Of a stretch of 64,000 nucleotides of DNA, positions 35,652-46,118 are shown one piece after another. The notes beneath the pieces are model-generated. The model was given only the letters and a program-made list of their open reading frames with translations. It did no database searches and was not told where the DNA came from. The stretch covers positions 19,015,395 through 19,079,394 of the forward strand of contig JAQMRL010000014.1 of NCBI GenBank assembly GCA_035578175.1, in the 5' to 3' direction. The translations under genes were made by a program, and so were the position numbers. This stretch comes from Catonia carolina (Eukaryota > Arthropoda > Insecta > Hemiptera > Achilidae). Position 1 is the first letter of the stretch; each line of letters begins with the position of its first letter.

Positions 35652-35847
35652 TGTCACCGTCGTCCCCTTTGATTAGGCAATGTCCTGACGGCTACAAAGC
35701 TTCCGACGTAGCGACAGAGGGATAGTTCCGAAATAGTTCCGCCAATAGTTCCAAAAATGGCGGTAGGCCTGTGGCGGCGTACCGACAAAGGCCTTTGTCG
35801 CCAAGATCAACACTAATTTTCACCCCTACCACAGCGCTCTCGGTGAC

Positions 35848-35855
35848 TATATAAA
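35848..35855 (+). promoter_or_regulatory. TATA box of solo LTR B
   Basis: TATATAAA followed by AGCACTCCACTGAGC, a plausible start region about 25-30 bases on. Same strand as the stem-loop, so a transcript of roughly 370 nt from here would end at it. Confidence 0.55.
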
Positions 35856-36231
35856 CAGCACTCCACTGAGCCCGAAGAGATTCAATTCCGATCCAGACAC
35901 CAGGCAAGACGTCCACCATCAGCACACGGCTACCGGACTCCAACGAAGACTCATCGACGACCTCGCAAGAGAGAAGATGATGCTTCCGCTTGCCGACCCA
36001 ACGCTGTAAGCCGTCGACCGGACCGTCATCGCCCACTACTGCGAGCGATGCCCACAGCGGTCCCTCGAGCGTGCCTTAGGCCCACCGGATCCGACGAAGC
36101 ACCCATCGACGCACTACTGCGAGGGAAGAAGATGACGTCTCCACTGGACGCGACACGCCGTGTCGCCCAGCTCCCCGACCGCCACGACGACTACGACCGA
36201 CGCTTTCCATCAAGAGGACCACCGTTTAAAC

Positions 36232-36247
36232 GGCCCTTTTCAGGGCT
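36232..36247 (+). other. Histone-mRNA-type 3' stem-loop
   Basis: GGCCCT-TTTC-AGGGCT: 6-bp stem (one terminal G-T pair) with a TTTC loop, preceded by TTTAAAC and followed by ACCA then AAAAAGTAAAGG. This fits the metazoan histone 3' end (GGYYCT-TTTC-AGRRCC, 3' ACCCA, purine-rich downstream element). No histone coding sequence precedes it; it lies ~50 bp from the end of a solo LTR. Confidence 0.65.
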
Positions 36248-36379
36248 ACCAAAAAGTAAAGGTTTTAACTCACCACTTAATGTCGCCATCCGGTGACACT
36301 TTATATACCTGTATATATTTTTTTACATTTCGGGGGACTTTTTTACATTTTTCTGGACACCCGTATTATCTACGCCACT

Positions 36380-36704
36380 ATTCACAAATCATACACGTCA
36401 TCTTCATCTCATTGGGTTATAGGGTAGCTTGTTGTTGTTTAGGTCATCAGTCGAAAGGCTGGTTGAACCTCTAGAGGCTTTACTAAGTAAAACGAGGATT
36501 AAGGTGGTTTACCAGTGCCTTTCTCACTGAGTGGAAAAGTATGCTTCTTGGCATGCCAGGCCTTCTAAAAAGCACTTACTTTCCACCCTGCAAATATCAC
36601 CTTAACTTCATTCACCACAGGGTCTGGCTGTACAATGAAATTCATTACCCTCAGAGAAGAATCAAAAATAAGGGTAGTATATTGTTCTCAATTGCACCGA
36701 TTGC
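36380..36704 (+). mobile_element. SINE-1 tail fragment split by SINE R3
   Basis: ATCATACACGTCATCTTCAT… to 'tagggtagctt' (about 36386-36430), then after R3 ATTGTTCTCAATTGCACCGA (36681-36704), which is the continuation of the SINE-1 3' end. Confidence 0.65.
36431..36680 (-). mobile_element. SINE R3, partial copy
   Basis: On the plus strand TGTTGTTGTTTAGGTCATCA GTCGAAAGGCTGG… runs to 'ttcattaccctcagag', lacking the R3 head. Inserted into SINE-1. Confidence 0.75.
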
Positions 36705-36714
36705 AAGTCGTGTG

Positions 36715-37344
36715 AGTTTTTCATAACTGAAGTTTATAATTATATTTACATGAAAGAGGGTTAAATAATTAATTACAAAATTACATACATCCCTCTCAAC
36801 CTGGTTTTTAAGTTTTATATCAATAATGTCTCCCACGCATCAAAAGCGAAGAGCAATGGTTTAGGAGAACTGTACAGGACGATCGTAGAGGTTATATTAA
36901 AACGACTGTAGCGCTCTCTGAAGCTCTGAACTACGCACAGTTCACTTCTCCAATGATGTTATACATTCTACAGACACTCCACTATAACAGACTCTGTGTC
37001 CGTGCTAATCAATATCGCAGTGGCACACTCCTCTCCCATATTTATTCTCTCCCAATTCTCTTACTCTCTCTCCTCTCCCCCCAAAAATCCAACCGTAACA
37101 CTTTTCTCCCTTTTGGGAAGGGGGAGTGAGGTGAAAATATCAACTCCTATAATAACAGTTCTTTTCTACAACTACCATTTTTTTATACTCTACCAACATA
37201 ATGATATTCAGGATTGGTGATAATTTTAACTGTCTCAATTGTTTGGGTCGTAATGAATAATTTTATAAAAAAATTTGCTCAAAATTAAAATGTTTCTGCC
37301 GTTTTAATTTTTTCGTACAGGGCCCAATTTTAAACCAATTAAGG
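36715..37344. other. Unassigned region
   Basis: No recognised gene. A pyrimidine-rich tract (CT runs) spans about 37020-37085. Confidence 0.4.
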
Positions 37345-37600
37345 TGACTTGAGACGTTTATTGGAAGTTATTTTTGCAGCCCACATTCTCAGCATTCGTT
37401 CACTGTAGGTTTCTCTCGTTTCTTCCATCCATCCGAAGTTCTATTTTATCTCTTCATGGAAGCCCTTCAAATCAGTAATTAGTTGTCTGAATTTGGTTTG
37501 ATTTATTAAGTTTTCTCGGTTTTTTTCAATATCTCTTTTCATTTCTTTGAATCATTTATCTGACACGTTAATGCCTATTTCTACGATACTTGTTTACTAA
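37345..37600 (-). pseudogene. LINE C-terminal coding fragment (decayed)
   Basis: Minus strand reads GWMEETRETYSERMLRMW in one frame, and the rest matches the 35173-35410 fragment at DNA level (TTGTCTGAATTTGGTT, AAGTTTTCTCGGTTT). Several frame breaks. Confidence 0.5.
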
Positions 37601-37629
37601 CAGCTTATTAGTAACTAGCAACGTTTCCA

Positions 37630-37952
37630 AACGTTCACATCGAGCTAGTTTACAAGCACTAGTCAACCACGTGACATTTTCTATCCTACTAGGGCTAGTA
37701 AGCAACGTTCACACCGAGCTAGTTAACTAGCGCTAGTCAATCACGTGACCTTTTCTATCCTACTAGTGCTAGTAAGCAACGTTATACTGAGCTAGTTTAC
37801 TAGCACTTGTCAACCACGTGACCTTTTCTACCCTACTAGCGATAGTAAGCAACGTTCAAACCAAGTAAATTTACTAGCGCTAGTCAACCACGTGACCTTT
37901 CCTACCCTAATAGCGCTAGTAAGCAACGTTCACATCGAGCTAGTTTACTAGC
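37630..37952. repeat. 74-bp tandem satellite, ~4.3 copies
   Basis: Units begin AACGTTC at 37630, 37704, 37778, 37851 and 37925. Each complete unit contains CACGTGAC and short palindromes (GAGCTAG…CTAGC, CTAGCGCTAG). Identity between units is high with scattered substitutions. A partial unit (TACTAACAGC…CTAGCAACG) precedes the array. Confidence 0.92.
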
Positions 37953-37954
37953 AT

Positions 37955-38456
37955 TTTTATTTTCTCTAGCCTAGCCTATATGAATAAGTAGGAAGGAAAG
38001 TATTGTTTTCATATCGATTTTTCGAAATCGTGTTTTCACGAAATACACGTTTTCAGACCCCCTGACCACCGGGTTCGATTCCCGGTCAGGTCTGGCATTT
38101 TTTCATCACTCATTTTCATGTATCATCATCCTCCACCATCTGTATTAGCAGAAATTCCGAATCAGTCAGACGTTAAACCAAAAAAAGACTCCCTGAACCA
38201 AAAAACTTGTATTTAACAATAAGTGTGTGTGTGTGTGTGTGTGTGCGCACGCGCACGCGCGCGCGCGTGTGAAGTTATTTATTTTCAGTATTTTAAATTC
38301 TACAGTGGTTGATTTTCGTTTTGTGTCATTCACTCATAATTAAAATTAGGTAATGTTCTTCATTTGACATTGTTCTCTCATGATTAAACATTGGTTACAT
38401 TGTTCATTATCTCCATTGTCAAGAGAAAGTCATATAAGTGTTTCACACGAGATTTT
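37955..38456 (+). mobile_element. HINE-like element, internally deleted, with SINE-2
   Basis: CCTATATGAATAAGTAGGAA start region, GT/GC slot at 38222-38272, then a jump to the 3' end GTCAAGAGAAAGTCATATAA and GTGTTTCACACGAGATTTTT. Both 176-bp segments are deleted. Confidence 0.82.
38066..38186 (+). mobile_element. SINE-2 variant, 5'-truncated
   Basis: Begins at the B-box CCGGGTTCGATTCCCGGTCA and ends TCAGACGTTAAACCAAAAAA. Target duplication GACCCCCTGA (38056-38065) / GACTCCCTGA (38187-38196) within the HINE. Confidence 0.85.
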
Positions 38457-39009
38457 TTTTATTTTAAAGACCGTAGTTTATAAGAAAAATATTATAGTTT
38501 TCTTATAAATGTTAGAAAAAACGAACTGATAACTTAATTATATCGTATAACACTGATAAACGCATTTGTACATTTTTATGCTTCGCCTGCCTCAAGTAGG
38601 CCTACATACGCAGACACACACGCACATACATACACATAGGCCGATGCATTTTCTAAGTAACAGGGCAGTTGTCCGTATGTTGCCTACAATAAAACACTAT
38701 ACAGAACGAGCAAAGTAATTACGATTCACGGTTGGGCCGAGACCTACCGATATTTATGAAAATTCTGAATTTTAAGATAAAATTAGTTTAAATTAAACTA
38801 TTTTTATTCTATTAAATAACTGTGGAACTGTTATACTGGAAAGTTTCAGGGTAAAATAACAGTGATTTGTGTCATAGTGTTCGGAATAAAAATTAGTAAC
38901 CGAACAGTAGTTGATTGTTGGGGGAAGCGATGGCATGTGGAATGGACAACCTGATGACCGAATAATTATTTAGATAAGTAATAATTTTAATTTGATTTCT
39001 TGTTGACAC
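38457..39009. other. AT-rich spacer
   Basis: No gene or known repeat. A short CA-rich patch lies near 38606-38635. Confidence 0.4.
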
Positions 39010-39162
39010 CTATACTCGATTCACCGTAAGAAAGTTCTCTCAAGTAAACAAATAATGACGTCACTGAGCATACGCATTATTTAAATATGTGTACACGCTG
39101 AGTAAAAAGTAACAACAAAATACTTAAGTATTTAAGTATAAAATACTTTTAAAAGTATTTTA

Positions 39163-39872
39163 CGAATGGTGTAAAACATGGAAAATGAAACTTAATACGG
39201 CAAAATCCCTTCACGTAACTTTCACACTCCGTCATGGTGATTGCCCACCCATATACATAGACAATGAACCTCTAACAAAAACAAATACGGTCAAGTATCT
39301 CGGTCTGACTTTTGATAAACGACTAACTTGGAGCACACATATTAAACGGAAACGTTTATTACTGAATTCCCGACTTAAACTTCTATATTACAAATTAAAA
39401 ATTACGCTTATATGTTCTCTTTTGAAACCTATATGGACCTAGGGTCCCAAATTTACTGTTCAACCAAACCCTCTAACTTGCAACGAATTCAAGCATTCCA
39501 GTCAAAAACATTACGCCTTATAGCAAAAGCACCTCTTTACGTTAGCAACAAAACCTTACATACAGATTTGAAAACACCACTTGTACAAAATTCCATTGAA
39601 TACCTATACAAACGCTTTCACAAGTCACACGAACACGAGAACCCACTGGTGCGGTCACTTTCCACCTTCCATTTACCTGATAATCCCCCTAGACGCCTTA
39701 AAACACGCTGGAGTAGAGACCTGCTAATTTTATACACAAATTTCATTCTTGGGGAGGCACAAATGGGGGCCTTACCCCTCCATGCCTATCATATCATTTA
39801 CATTATTATCATAATCATCACATTTGCTTGTTATAAAATTTTACAGTTGTAAATAAAGAATTAAAGAGAAAA
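39163..39872 (+). mobile_element. Jockey-like LINE, 5'-truncated, exact TSD
   Basis: 710 bp flanked by an exact 12-bp duplication AAAAGTATTTTA (39151-39162; 39873-39884), with AATAAAG and an A-run at the 3' end. Contains the C-terminal RT coding remnant. Confidence 0.85.
39168..39852 (+). pseudogene. Jockey reverse transcriptase C-terminal part
   Basis: Reads KMKLNTAKSLHVTFTLR, IDNEPLTKTNTVKYLGLTFD, KRLTWSTHIK, then …LLKPIWT in one frame. It continues after a one-base slip near 39430 as GSQIYCSTKPSN, RIQAFQSKTLRLIAKAPLYV and LKTPLVQNSIEYLYKRFH. These are the conserved segments after the catalytic core in Jockey-clade RTs. The YADD box itself is not included. Confidence 0.85.
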
Positions 39873-39884
39873 AAAAGTATTTTA

Positions 39885-40487
39885 ATAAATTAAACTGTTA
39901 GGCCTACATCATATATCATGACCGATGTTTTAAGTATTGATCAATAAATGTATAAAAACGTTAGGCTTATACTTTATTTCCATTCTTTTTCATATATAAA
40001 TGTGGTTACAAATTATACGTATTACCTCTTGATCTGTATGACGAAACAAGAGAACTTTAAAAGTAAATATTTTTATTTTAATGATTAGTCATCTAATATT
40101 AGTTTAGTCACTCGTTATTTCACAATTGAATTTGATGATGACTTATCCAAACCCATAAATGTCTCTCCACATTTTTGACAAAGAACATGTCGTTGTTATA
40201 TTATACTACCAGTTCACTTTTGACATCGTATTGTCTCGCATCGTTCTTATGTGCATTATAATTTATTTTCAATTAGGAATTTAGTGTTGTAGTATTTTTT
40301 GTTGGTTTTTTCATTTCTATTTATAGTCTAATTCTGTGTATGGTTAAAGCACGTATCAGAGTTATCATAATGATGTATTCGTTAAAAGTGTTTCATTTTT
40401 TGTGAGTCACCGCTTTATCAACTGATTCGGTAACTGCTGTTACTTAACTCGCAATATCTTTCTTACGATGAACCGAATACAATAGTT
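39885..40487. other. Interior of R5, no gene
   Basis: A single minus-strand stretch (HVLCQKCGETFMG near 40140-40200) resembles half a zinc finger but is bounded by stops. Confidence 0.3.
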
Positions 40488-40551
40488 TTATTTTTATCTA
40501 GATTATTGATAACTCATGCTATTTATTAACTTGATTTTTATTTAGAACTAG

Positions 40552-40584
40552 CTGTAACCTGCGCGCGCTGCTACAATTACGAAA
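40552..40584 (-). mobile_element. Helitron 3'-terminal fragment
   Basis: Minus strand: GCAGCGCGCGCAGGTTACAG followed by CTAG then T. A GC-rich hairpin-like segment about 10 bases before CTAG/T is the Helitron end signature. Confidence 0.5.
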
Positions 40585-40585
40585 A

Positions 40586-40650
40586 TTTGGTGTGAAACAC
40601 TCACACAACTTTCTCGTATCAATGTAAATAATGAAAAATTAACCTAACAT
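40586..40650 (-). mobile_element. HINE-like hairpin-end fragment
   Basis: TTTGGTGTGAAACACTCACA then 'ctttctcgtatcaatg'; breaks near 40650, just before a complete hairpin end at 40676 in the same orientation. Confidence 0.7.
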
Positions 40651-41634
40651 TATCACACAACGTAAAATAAAAAAATCTGGTGTGAAACACTAACACAACT
40701 TTCTCTTGCCAAAGCAAATAATTAACAATAGCCTGTAACATAATATTAGTAATAAAACATTAGAAATAAACAATAAAATAACCTCAAAAAACATAACCTA
40801 ATTTTAAACATGAATGAAAGGCGAAAATTGAAAATCAACCTCCGTTTGGCTTAAAAATACGGAAAATCACTCTTTCACGCTAAACTCAGCTCTGTAGAGA
40901 AAAATGCTATAAACAAAAGTTGTAGATCTTTTAATTTCCTATAAATTTGATTATACACTTAGTCGTAAAATGCAAACTAAGGCTGAAATCTTAAAAATAT
41001 CGACTTTTTACACGTTTTCGTGTCAAAAAAAAAACAGAAAATCCCTAATTACCGCTAAACTAAGCGTTATGCAAAAAAATGTTTGAAAAAAGTTGTAGGA
41101 TATTAAATTTTCTACAACTTTTATTTTAATACGTTTTTGTGCTAAAATGCATATTAAGGCTGCAATCTTAAAAAAACATTTTTTTACGAGAAAACCTCCC
41201 CAAGAATTTCAGCAGACATGGCGCCTACCCCATCTTGTAGAGCATATAAAATTTAGTAAATGAGGCGATTTTTAAAAAAAATTGTAGGATACGTTTTTGA
41301 GAAAATCGCAAAAAAGTGAAAAATGACACGAATAAACTACTACTTCCAGTTGACCGATTTTGATGAAAATGTTCGTGTGGGGCCTCTAAAGGTATCTAAC
41401 TTAAGTTTGAAGTTTCAAGTTCGTACGATGTTCCGTTCTTGAGATATTCTGTTTATACGCGCGCGCGCACACACACACACACACCCACACACGCGCGCGC
41501 GCACACACACACACATACATACATACATACATACATACATACATACATACAGACCAATCGCTAAAAACATATTTTTTGGGTTCACGGGGTCTCAAAACGT
41601 GTAGATCCGGTGAAAACTCGATTTCGATAAAGCT

Positions 41635-42470
41635 ATTGCTTGAGTCCCAGCTTCGTGTAGTTGGAAGGAATGCAGTGCGGTGGGAGTAGTGTGAGAATGA
41701 ATGAGTTATTTATGTTTCACAGCTGATGCATTTATAGTGGTAGCGTGTACTAACTAGACTAAAAACTTATTCTTATCATCCGGTGCATTAATTTAACAAA
41801 TAGGTCTGGGTTATTAACTTGGTCGGATTCATAATATTTAACTTATCAATTTATATCAAAATATGTAAATAAATAAATGTAATAAATACAAACAGGTTTT
41901 TATGTTAAATACGAAAAGTTTGAAAACGAATGTTTTGTGTCAGAGTAATACAATAATCGTTCTCCCAGCTTGTTGTTGTTTAGGTCATCAGCCGAAAGGC
42001 TGGTTTGAACCTGTAGAGGTTTTACTAAGTAAAACGAGGAGTGAGGTGGTTTACAATTGCCTTCCTCACCGAGTGGAAAATTACGCTTATCAGCATGCCG
42101 GGCCCTCTGAAAAGCACATATTTTCCACTCTGCAAATGACACCTTCACTTCATTCATCACAGGGCTGGCTGTATAATGAAATTCATTACTTTCAGAGGAG
42201 ATAACTCTGATTAGTGTCTTTTACACCTCTACCTCTTCTGTTCTTAAATGATTCAGTCATTTAATTGGCTGACCATGTGTTAAGAAACAGAACTATTTAT
42301 TTTAGCCCTGCAACGAACAGATTAAGTGTAAAAAATTTGACACTCCACCTGTCTGTTATGGGCAGCTTACATCACTTACATCAGCTTACATCTCCCAGCT
42401 TACATCACTAATTCATTTTACCTCACCCGTACCCTTCACCCCGCAACTAACCGGAGCTTGGAACCGCACA
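41635..42470. mobile_element. Unclassified insertion carrying SINE R3
   Basis: Ends look weakly inverted: ATTGCTTGAGTCCCAGCTTC at the left and, reversed, ATTGTGCGGTTCCAAGCTCC at the right. It contains the R3 copy at 41971-42363 and a short ACATCA-type duplication afterwards. Could be a small DNA transposon. Confidence 0.4.
41971..42363 (-). mobile_element. SINE R3, full length
   Basis: 393 bp, from the tail TGTTGTTGTTTAGGTCATCA to the head …CACCTGTCTGTTATGGGC. CAGCTT-type flanks occur on both sides. Confidence 0.82.
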
Positions 42471-42513
42471 ATACATGAAACAATATTTTCCTTCCTATTT
42501 ATTTATATCGGCA

Positions 42514-43132
42514 AAAGAAAGTAATAATTATTTATTTATAGTGAAATCGTGAAACATTGCTGCCATTTTGACACAAGATATATTGAGATGAACAGAATTT
42601 AGAAGGTTGTGGAACTTTGTTTTCTATGCGTTAAAGTATTAGAAAGAGCTACTCGAATGTAGGTCTCTCGGGAGGCAGTCGGTGATAGCGGTTTGGAGTA
42701 CACTTCGGTCACGGTGGGTGTGAAGGTGACTCTTCAAACAACTACAAAAGATACAAACAAACAGTATATGAAGAAACCGAGAGAACAGATTCCATGATTG
42801 TGTGCGTGTGTTTTGAGAATGTGTTCCACGGTTTAAAGGGTTAAAACTTTGGGGGAACTGGAAGAAGAATGGAACAGGGGAAAAGACCAAACTATAAAAT
42901 TGTTTGGTATGGGAAAGTTCATTCGATGTAATCACCTTTACGCCGTATTGCTCGTGACAAACTGAAACACAGACAAACAATTCTAGATCTCTTAAGATAC
43001 TCTTCACACATTTAAACTCATTTCACCCACCCGCACAGCCGTTGTTAAAGTTAACAAACATTAGCACCAGGTTATCTCACATTCAGACCTCGTTTTTAGT
43101 TACCACAACTCCGATTTCATTCACAACCAACC
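42514..43132. other. Unassigned region
   Basis: Contains the longest non-repeat frame nearby (122 residues, minus strand 42639-43007). It shows no domain and an amino-acid mix consistent with chance. Confidence 0.4.
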
Positions 43133-43135
43133 TAA

Positions 43136-44250
43136 AGGTGCGGTTTCGTTTGTGCGATCGTCGCATGCGATTACTGCATGCAGCTGCTGCATGCGTCACT
43201 GCCTTTACTCATCAAATGGATTTCTTAAGAAGTGGTTCCATTTATGCGTCTGACGCAAGAGATCGCATGCGTCGGCTGCATCGACTGCTTTGGCAACCTG
43301 CAGCAGTCGCATAAATAAATTTTTCCAAAGACGATGACGCAAAACTCATTGAGTTTTGCGTCATTGAGCTGCAGAAAAACTACAACTATTTGATCCTTCA
43401 AACTTGCTTTCATCGTCTAATAGATACAGTAAACTCCCGCTAATCTGAAATAATTTGCGTCAGCCGATTTTGGATAAGCCGGGTGTTTTTAAATAAAAAG
43501 ATGGTTTTTTTATTGTAAAAACAAATATTACTGTGTTCTAAAACTTTTATTCGTACGATTTAATTGTCAAATATTTTCCGTACATTTTAATTCTTTTTTT
43601 GAAAAGTCAGAATTTTTTTTTTTGGTTTTTATTTTCCATTCGGTTTCTTACCGAAATGTCCCACCAACGTTTAATTAAAAGTACATCAGTGGGCGTCGCT
43701 TCGATGGTTTTGAACACGCGTTTACGTTTACACGACATTGTTAAATATCATTTCACTTCCACTTCCAGTACGTAACACTAATTAGCCACAAAACGAAATG
43801 AAAACTACATTAAGGCCAAGACACTACGGTACCCATTCAACCACAATAAATTACTAATTGACTGTTTGCAGCAAAGGTGATGCAGCCAAAATAAACATAA
43901 GGCCTAGTAGTAGGCTACCGCTCCAAGGAAAATACTCATGCTATCGGTAAATATTCTGTCTGCAGTGCTGAATGTCATGTAGGCCTACTTTACGTGCTCT
44001 AATTTACAGTTCAATTCGCTTAAACAGTATTTTGATACAGAAATACAAAGTATTCATTATTTATTGTTTTTATTACAGTTATTTGTAAATAAAAATTACA
44101 TTTAAAATACTGAATATTTTTTGGCGTTTCGGATAACCCGGGTTTCGGTTAACCCGGACGTGCAGTTGGACCGCACGTTCCACTGCACAAACGAAACTAC
44201 CCGACCTTTGCGTCAGTCGCATGCGACGATCGCACAAACGAACCGCACCT
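43136..44250. mobile_element. Harbinger-like composite element, copy 2
   Basis: 1,115 bp with TIRs AGGTGCGGTTTCGTTTGTGC / GCACAAACGAACCGCACCT and an exact TAA duplication (43133-43135; 44251-44253). It is closely similar to 6534-7660 through the interior, including the nested Tigger-like ends (CAGTAAACTCCCGCTAATC at about 43427; GGTTAACCCGGACGTGCAG at about 44147). Flanks of the two copies are unrelated. Confidence 0.72.
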
Positions 44251-44455
44251 TAAGATTAACAGAATCATCATGTAAGCATTCTTTACATCTCAGAATTTCC
44301 CTAATCTTGGTTTGAATTAGTTCAACCGCACTATTTATTTATGACACTGTATTTTAATATAATAACACCTGTTCCAAATTTTTACAATACAGAGTGACAC
44401 ATTTGTCACTTTCCCTAAGAAAATTGAAATTGTCAATGTAAACGAAATGAACAAA

Positions 44456-45060
44456 TCTGGCGTGAAACACTCACACAACTTTCTCTTGCCAATGAAAATA
44501 ATTAACAATATAACCAAACATTAGAAATAAACAAAAAAACTAACCTCAAAAACATTATCTTATTTTAATCATGAGTGAAAAACGTAAAGTGAAAATCAAC
44601 CTCAGTTTAGCTTAAAAATACGAAAAATCGCTCTTTCACGCTAAACTAGGCTCTGTAGAGAAAAATGCTCAAAATAAAAGTTGTAGATTGTTTAATTTCC
44701 TATGAATTTGATTATATGCCTTTTTGTCGTAAAATGCATACTAAGGCTGCAATCTTAAAAAAATCGACGTTTTACACGTTTTCGTGAGAAAAAAAACAGA
44801 AAAGCGCTAATTACAGCTAAACTAAGCGTTATACAAAAAAATGTTTGATATAAAAGTTGTAAAATTTTAAATTCTCTACAACTTTTACTAGATACATTTT
44901 TGCGCTAAAATGCATATTAAAGTCGCAATCTTAAAAAAACCATTTTTGTACGAGAAAACAGCCTCCCCAAGAATTTCAGCAGACATGGCGCCTACCCTAT
45001 CTTGTAGAGCATAAAAAATTTAGTAAATGAAGCGATTTTTAAAAAATTCGTAGAGCCGTT
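44456..45060 (-). mobile_element. HINE-like element, broken at a mariner
   Basis: TCTGGCGTGAAACACTCACA to 'attcgtagagccgtt', then mariner sequence. The microsatellite half is lost. Confidence 0.82.
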
Positions 45061-45061
45061 A

Positions 45062-45305
45062 AAGGAGCTGCATTAATGGGGACAAGATTTGAGTCTGTGG
45101 AAGCCGTAAAAGAGAAAGCGGCACGTGTCCTGCAGCAGCTGACAGAAGATGACTTCCAGCATTGTTTCCAACAACGGAAAATTAGCATGGAGAGTTGTAG
45201 GGATAGAGAAGGAGTGTATATTGAAGGTGAAAATAAGTGATTATGTATAAAATTGAATTAAAATTTTTTACAAAGTCAGTCTCGTTATTTAATAGCCACA
45301 CTTCG
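45062..45305 (+). mobile_element. Mariner M3, 3' fragment
   Basis: Encodes GTRFESVEAVKEKAARVL… and DDFQHCFQQRKISMESCRDR in one frame, then the right terminus TCTCGTTATTTAATAGCCAC ACTTCG. The adjoining dinucleotide is CA rather than TA. Confidence 0.8.
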
Positions 45306-45308
45306 CAT

Positions 45309-46046
45309 GTATTTTTTCCATCAATGGTGGTTCAGATAATTGACTGTTCGGATGACTGACGTTCGGATAATCGATGCTCCCGTGTATCTAGAAACTGGAA
45401 AAACCAGGAATAAATGGTTCAGTTTATAAATAATGTAAATCGTAGCACTGCTTCAAGATTAGAAAATGATGTTTCTCTTGCCATTTATTTAGATATTCGC
45501 TCCATAACGAATCCATTGATACGGTATTTAATTATATATTTCTATTGTATGTGTGTGTGTGTGTTAGTGTGTGTATGGAGGAAAATTGTTTTCATTGAAT
45601 TGAAATCATTATTATTATTAGTGAAAGCAACTCCGGAATACTGACGGAAAAGCCCTGTAACCTACGTTCAGAGACTTACCTACTTGAAACGTATGTATCC
45701 TGTTTTAATCGTTTTTCCCCTCTTCTCTACCAATCGCATCGCGCGTTACTTACTAAGCTTCTTATCTTGGAAAGCCAAATAGCTGCCGCGTCGAAACTCC
45801 TTTCTCTCTAATTCTATTCCTCCTTACCCCTTTCCACTCCACACCAATTCTCTTCGCAATCTTCATTATTCCTTCCCTTCTAGGAATTGTCCTTCCATTT
45901 TTGTTTATCTTATTTTATAAATTCCACCGTTTTTACTCTGACGCAATGCTATTTATAGCGGAATAAAGTAAGTTTTTGAACGTTCTAAGTTTCACTACAC
46001 ACAGTTGGTCTTACTTTGTTATTACTTCCGAAGTAAAAAAAAAAAA
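45309..46046. other. Unassigned region with pogo-like end motif
   Basis: 45325-45390, reversed, reads TACACGGGAGCATCGATTAT and repeated TTATCCGAAC motifs, resembling a pogo/Tigger terminus. The rest shows nothing recognisable. Confidence 0.35.
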
Positions 46047-46118
46047 TCTGGTGTAAAACACTCACACGACTTTTTCTTGCCAATGCAAATAATTACAAAT
46101 ATAACCTAACATTATACA

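Larger units (their letters stand above)
35652..36298 (+). mobile_element. Solo LTR B (647 bp) with histone-type stem-loop
   Basis: Ends form a perfect 8-bp inverted pair TGTCACCG / CGGTGACA with TG…CA termini, and a 4-bp duplication CTTT flanks it (35648-35651; 36299-36302), as for Gypsy-type LTRs. On the plus strand TATATAAA lies at 35848-35855. The downstream half is GC-rich. A histone-mRNA-like stem-loop is at 36232-36247. I see no AATAAA or ATTAAA inside the element. The frames 35692-36036 and 36048-36296 have no recognisable protein. Confidence 0.75.
39013..40487. mobile_element. R5, TIR element hosting a Jockey fragment
   Basis: The left end TATACTCGATTCACCGTAAG and right end CTTACGATGAACCGAATACA are inverted partners over about 22 bp. 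Removing the Jockey insertion leaves about 750 bp. A second left end is at 21223-21345. Superfamily unassigned; no transposase seen. Confidence 0.55.
40676..42513 (-). mobile_element. HINE-like element split by an 836-bp insertion
   Basis: Body 40676-41634; the missing end (ATGAAACAATATTTTCCTTC to CGGCAAAAGAAAGT) lies at 42471-42513. The slot at 41458-41550 is a compound CG/CA/CATA tract. Confidence 0.82.

Noticed and set aside
36048..36296. 82-codon frame over the histone-type stem-loop
   Set aside because: Does not resemble any histone or other known protein; the interval is solo LTR sequence.
37630..37952. CRISPR-like array
   Set aside because: The units repeat end to end with no variable spacers, in a eukaryotic context; it is a satellite.
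40140..40200. Half zinc-finger-like minus-strand motif
   Set aside because: Only one Cys pair, no His pair, and stops close on both sides.
42639..43007. 122-codon minus-strand frame
   Set aside because: No domain, no homology I recognise, no splice or promoter context; length is compatible with chance in non-AT-rich sequence.
46100..46115. 'aacctaac' text as insect telomeric repeat
   Set aside because: Single units inside HINE bodies, not a TTAGG array.
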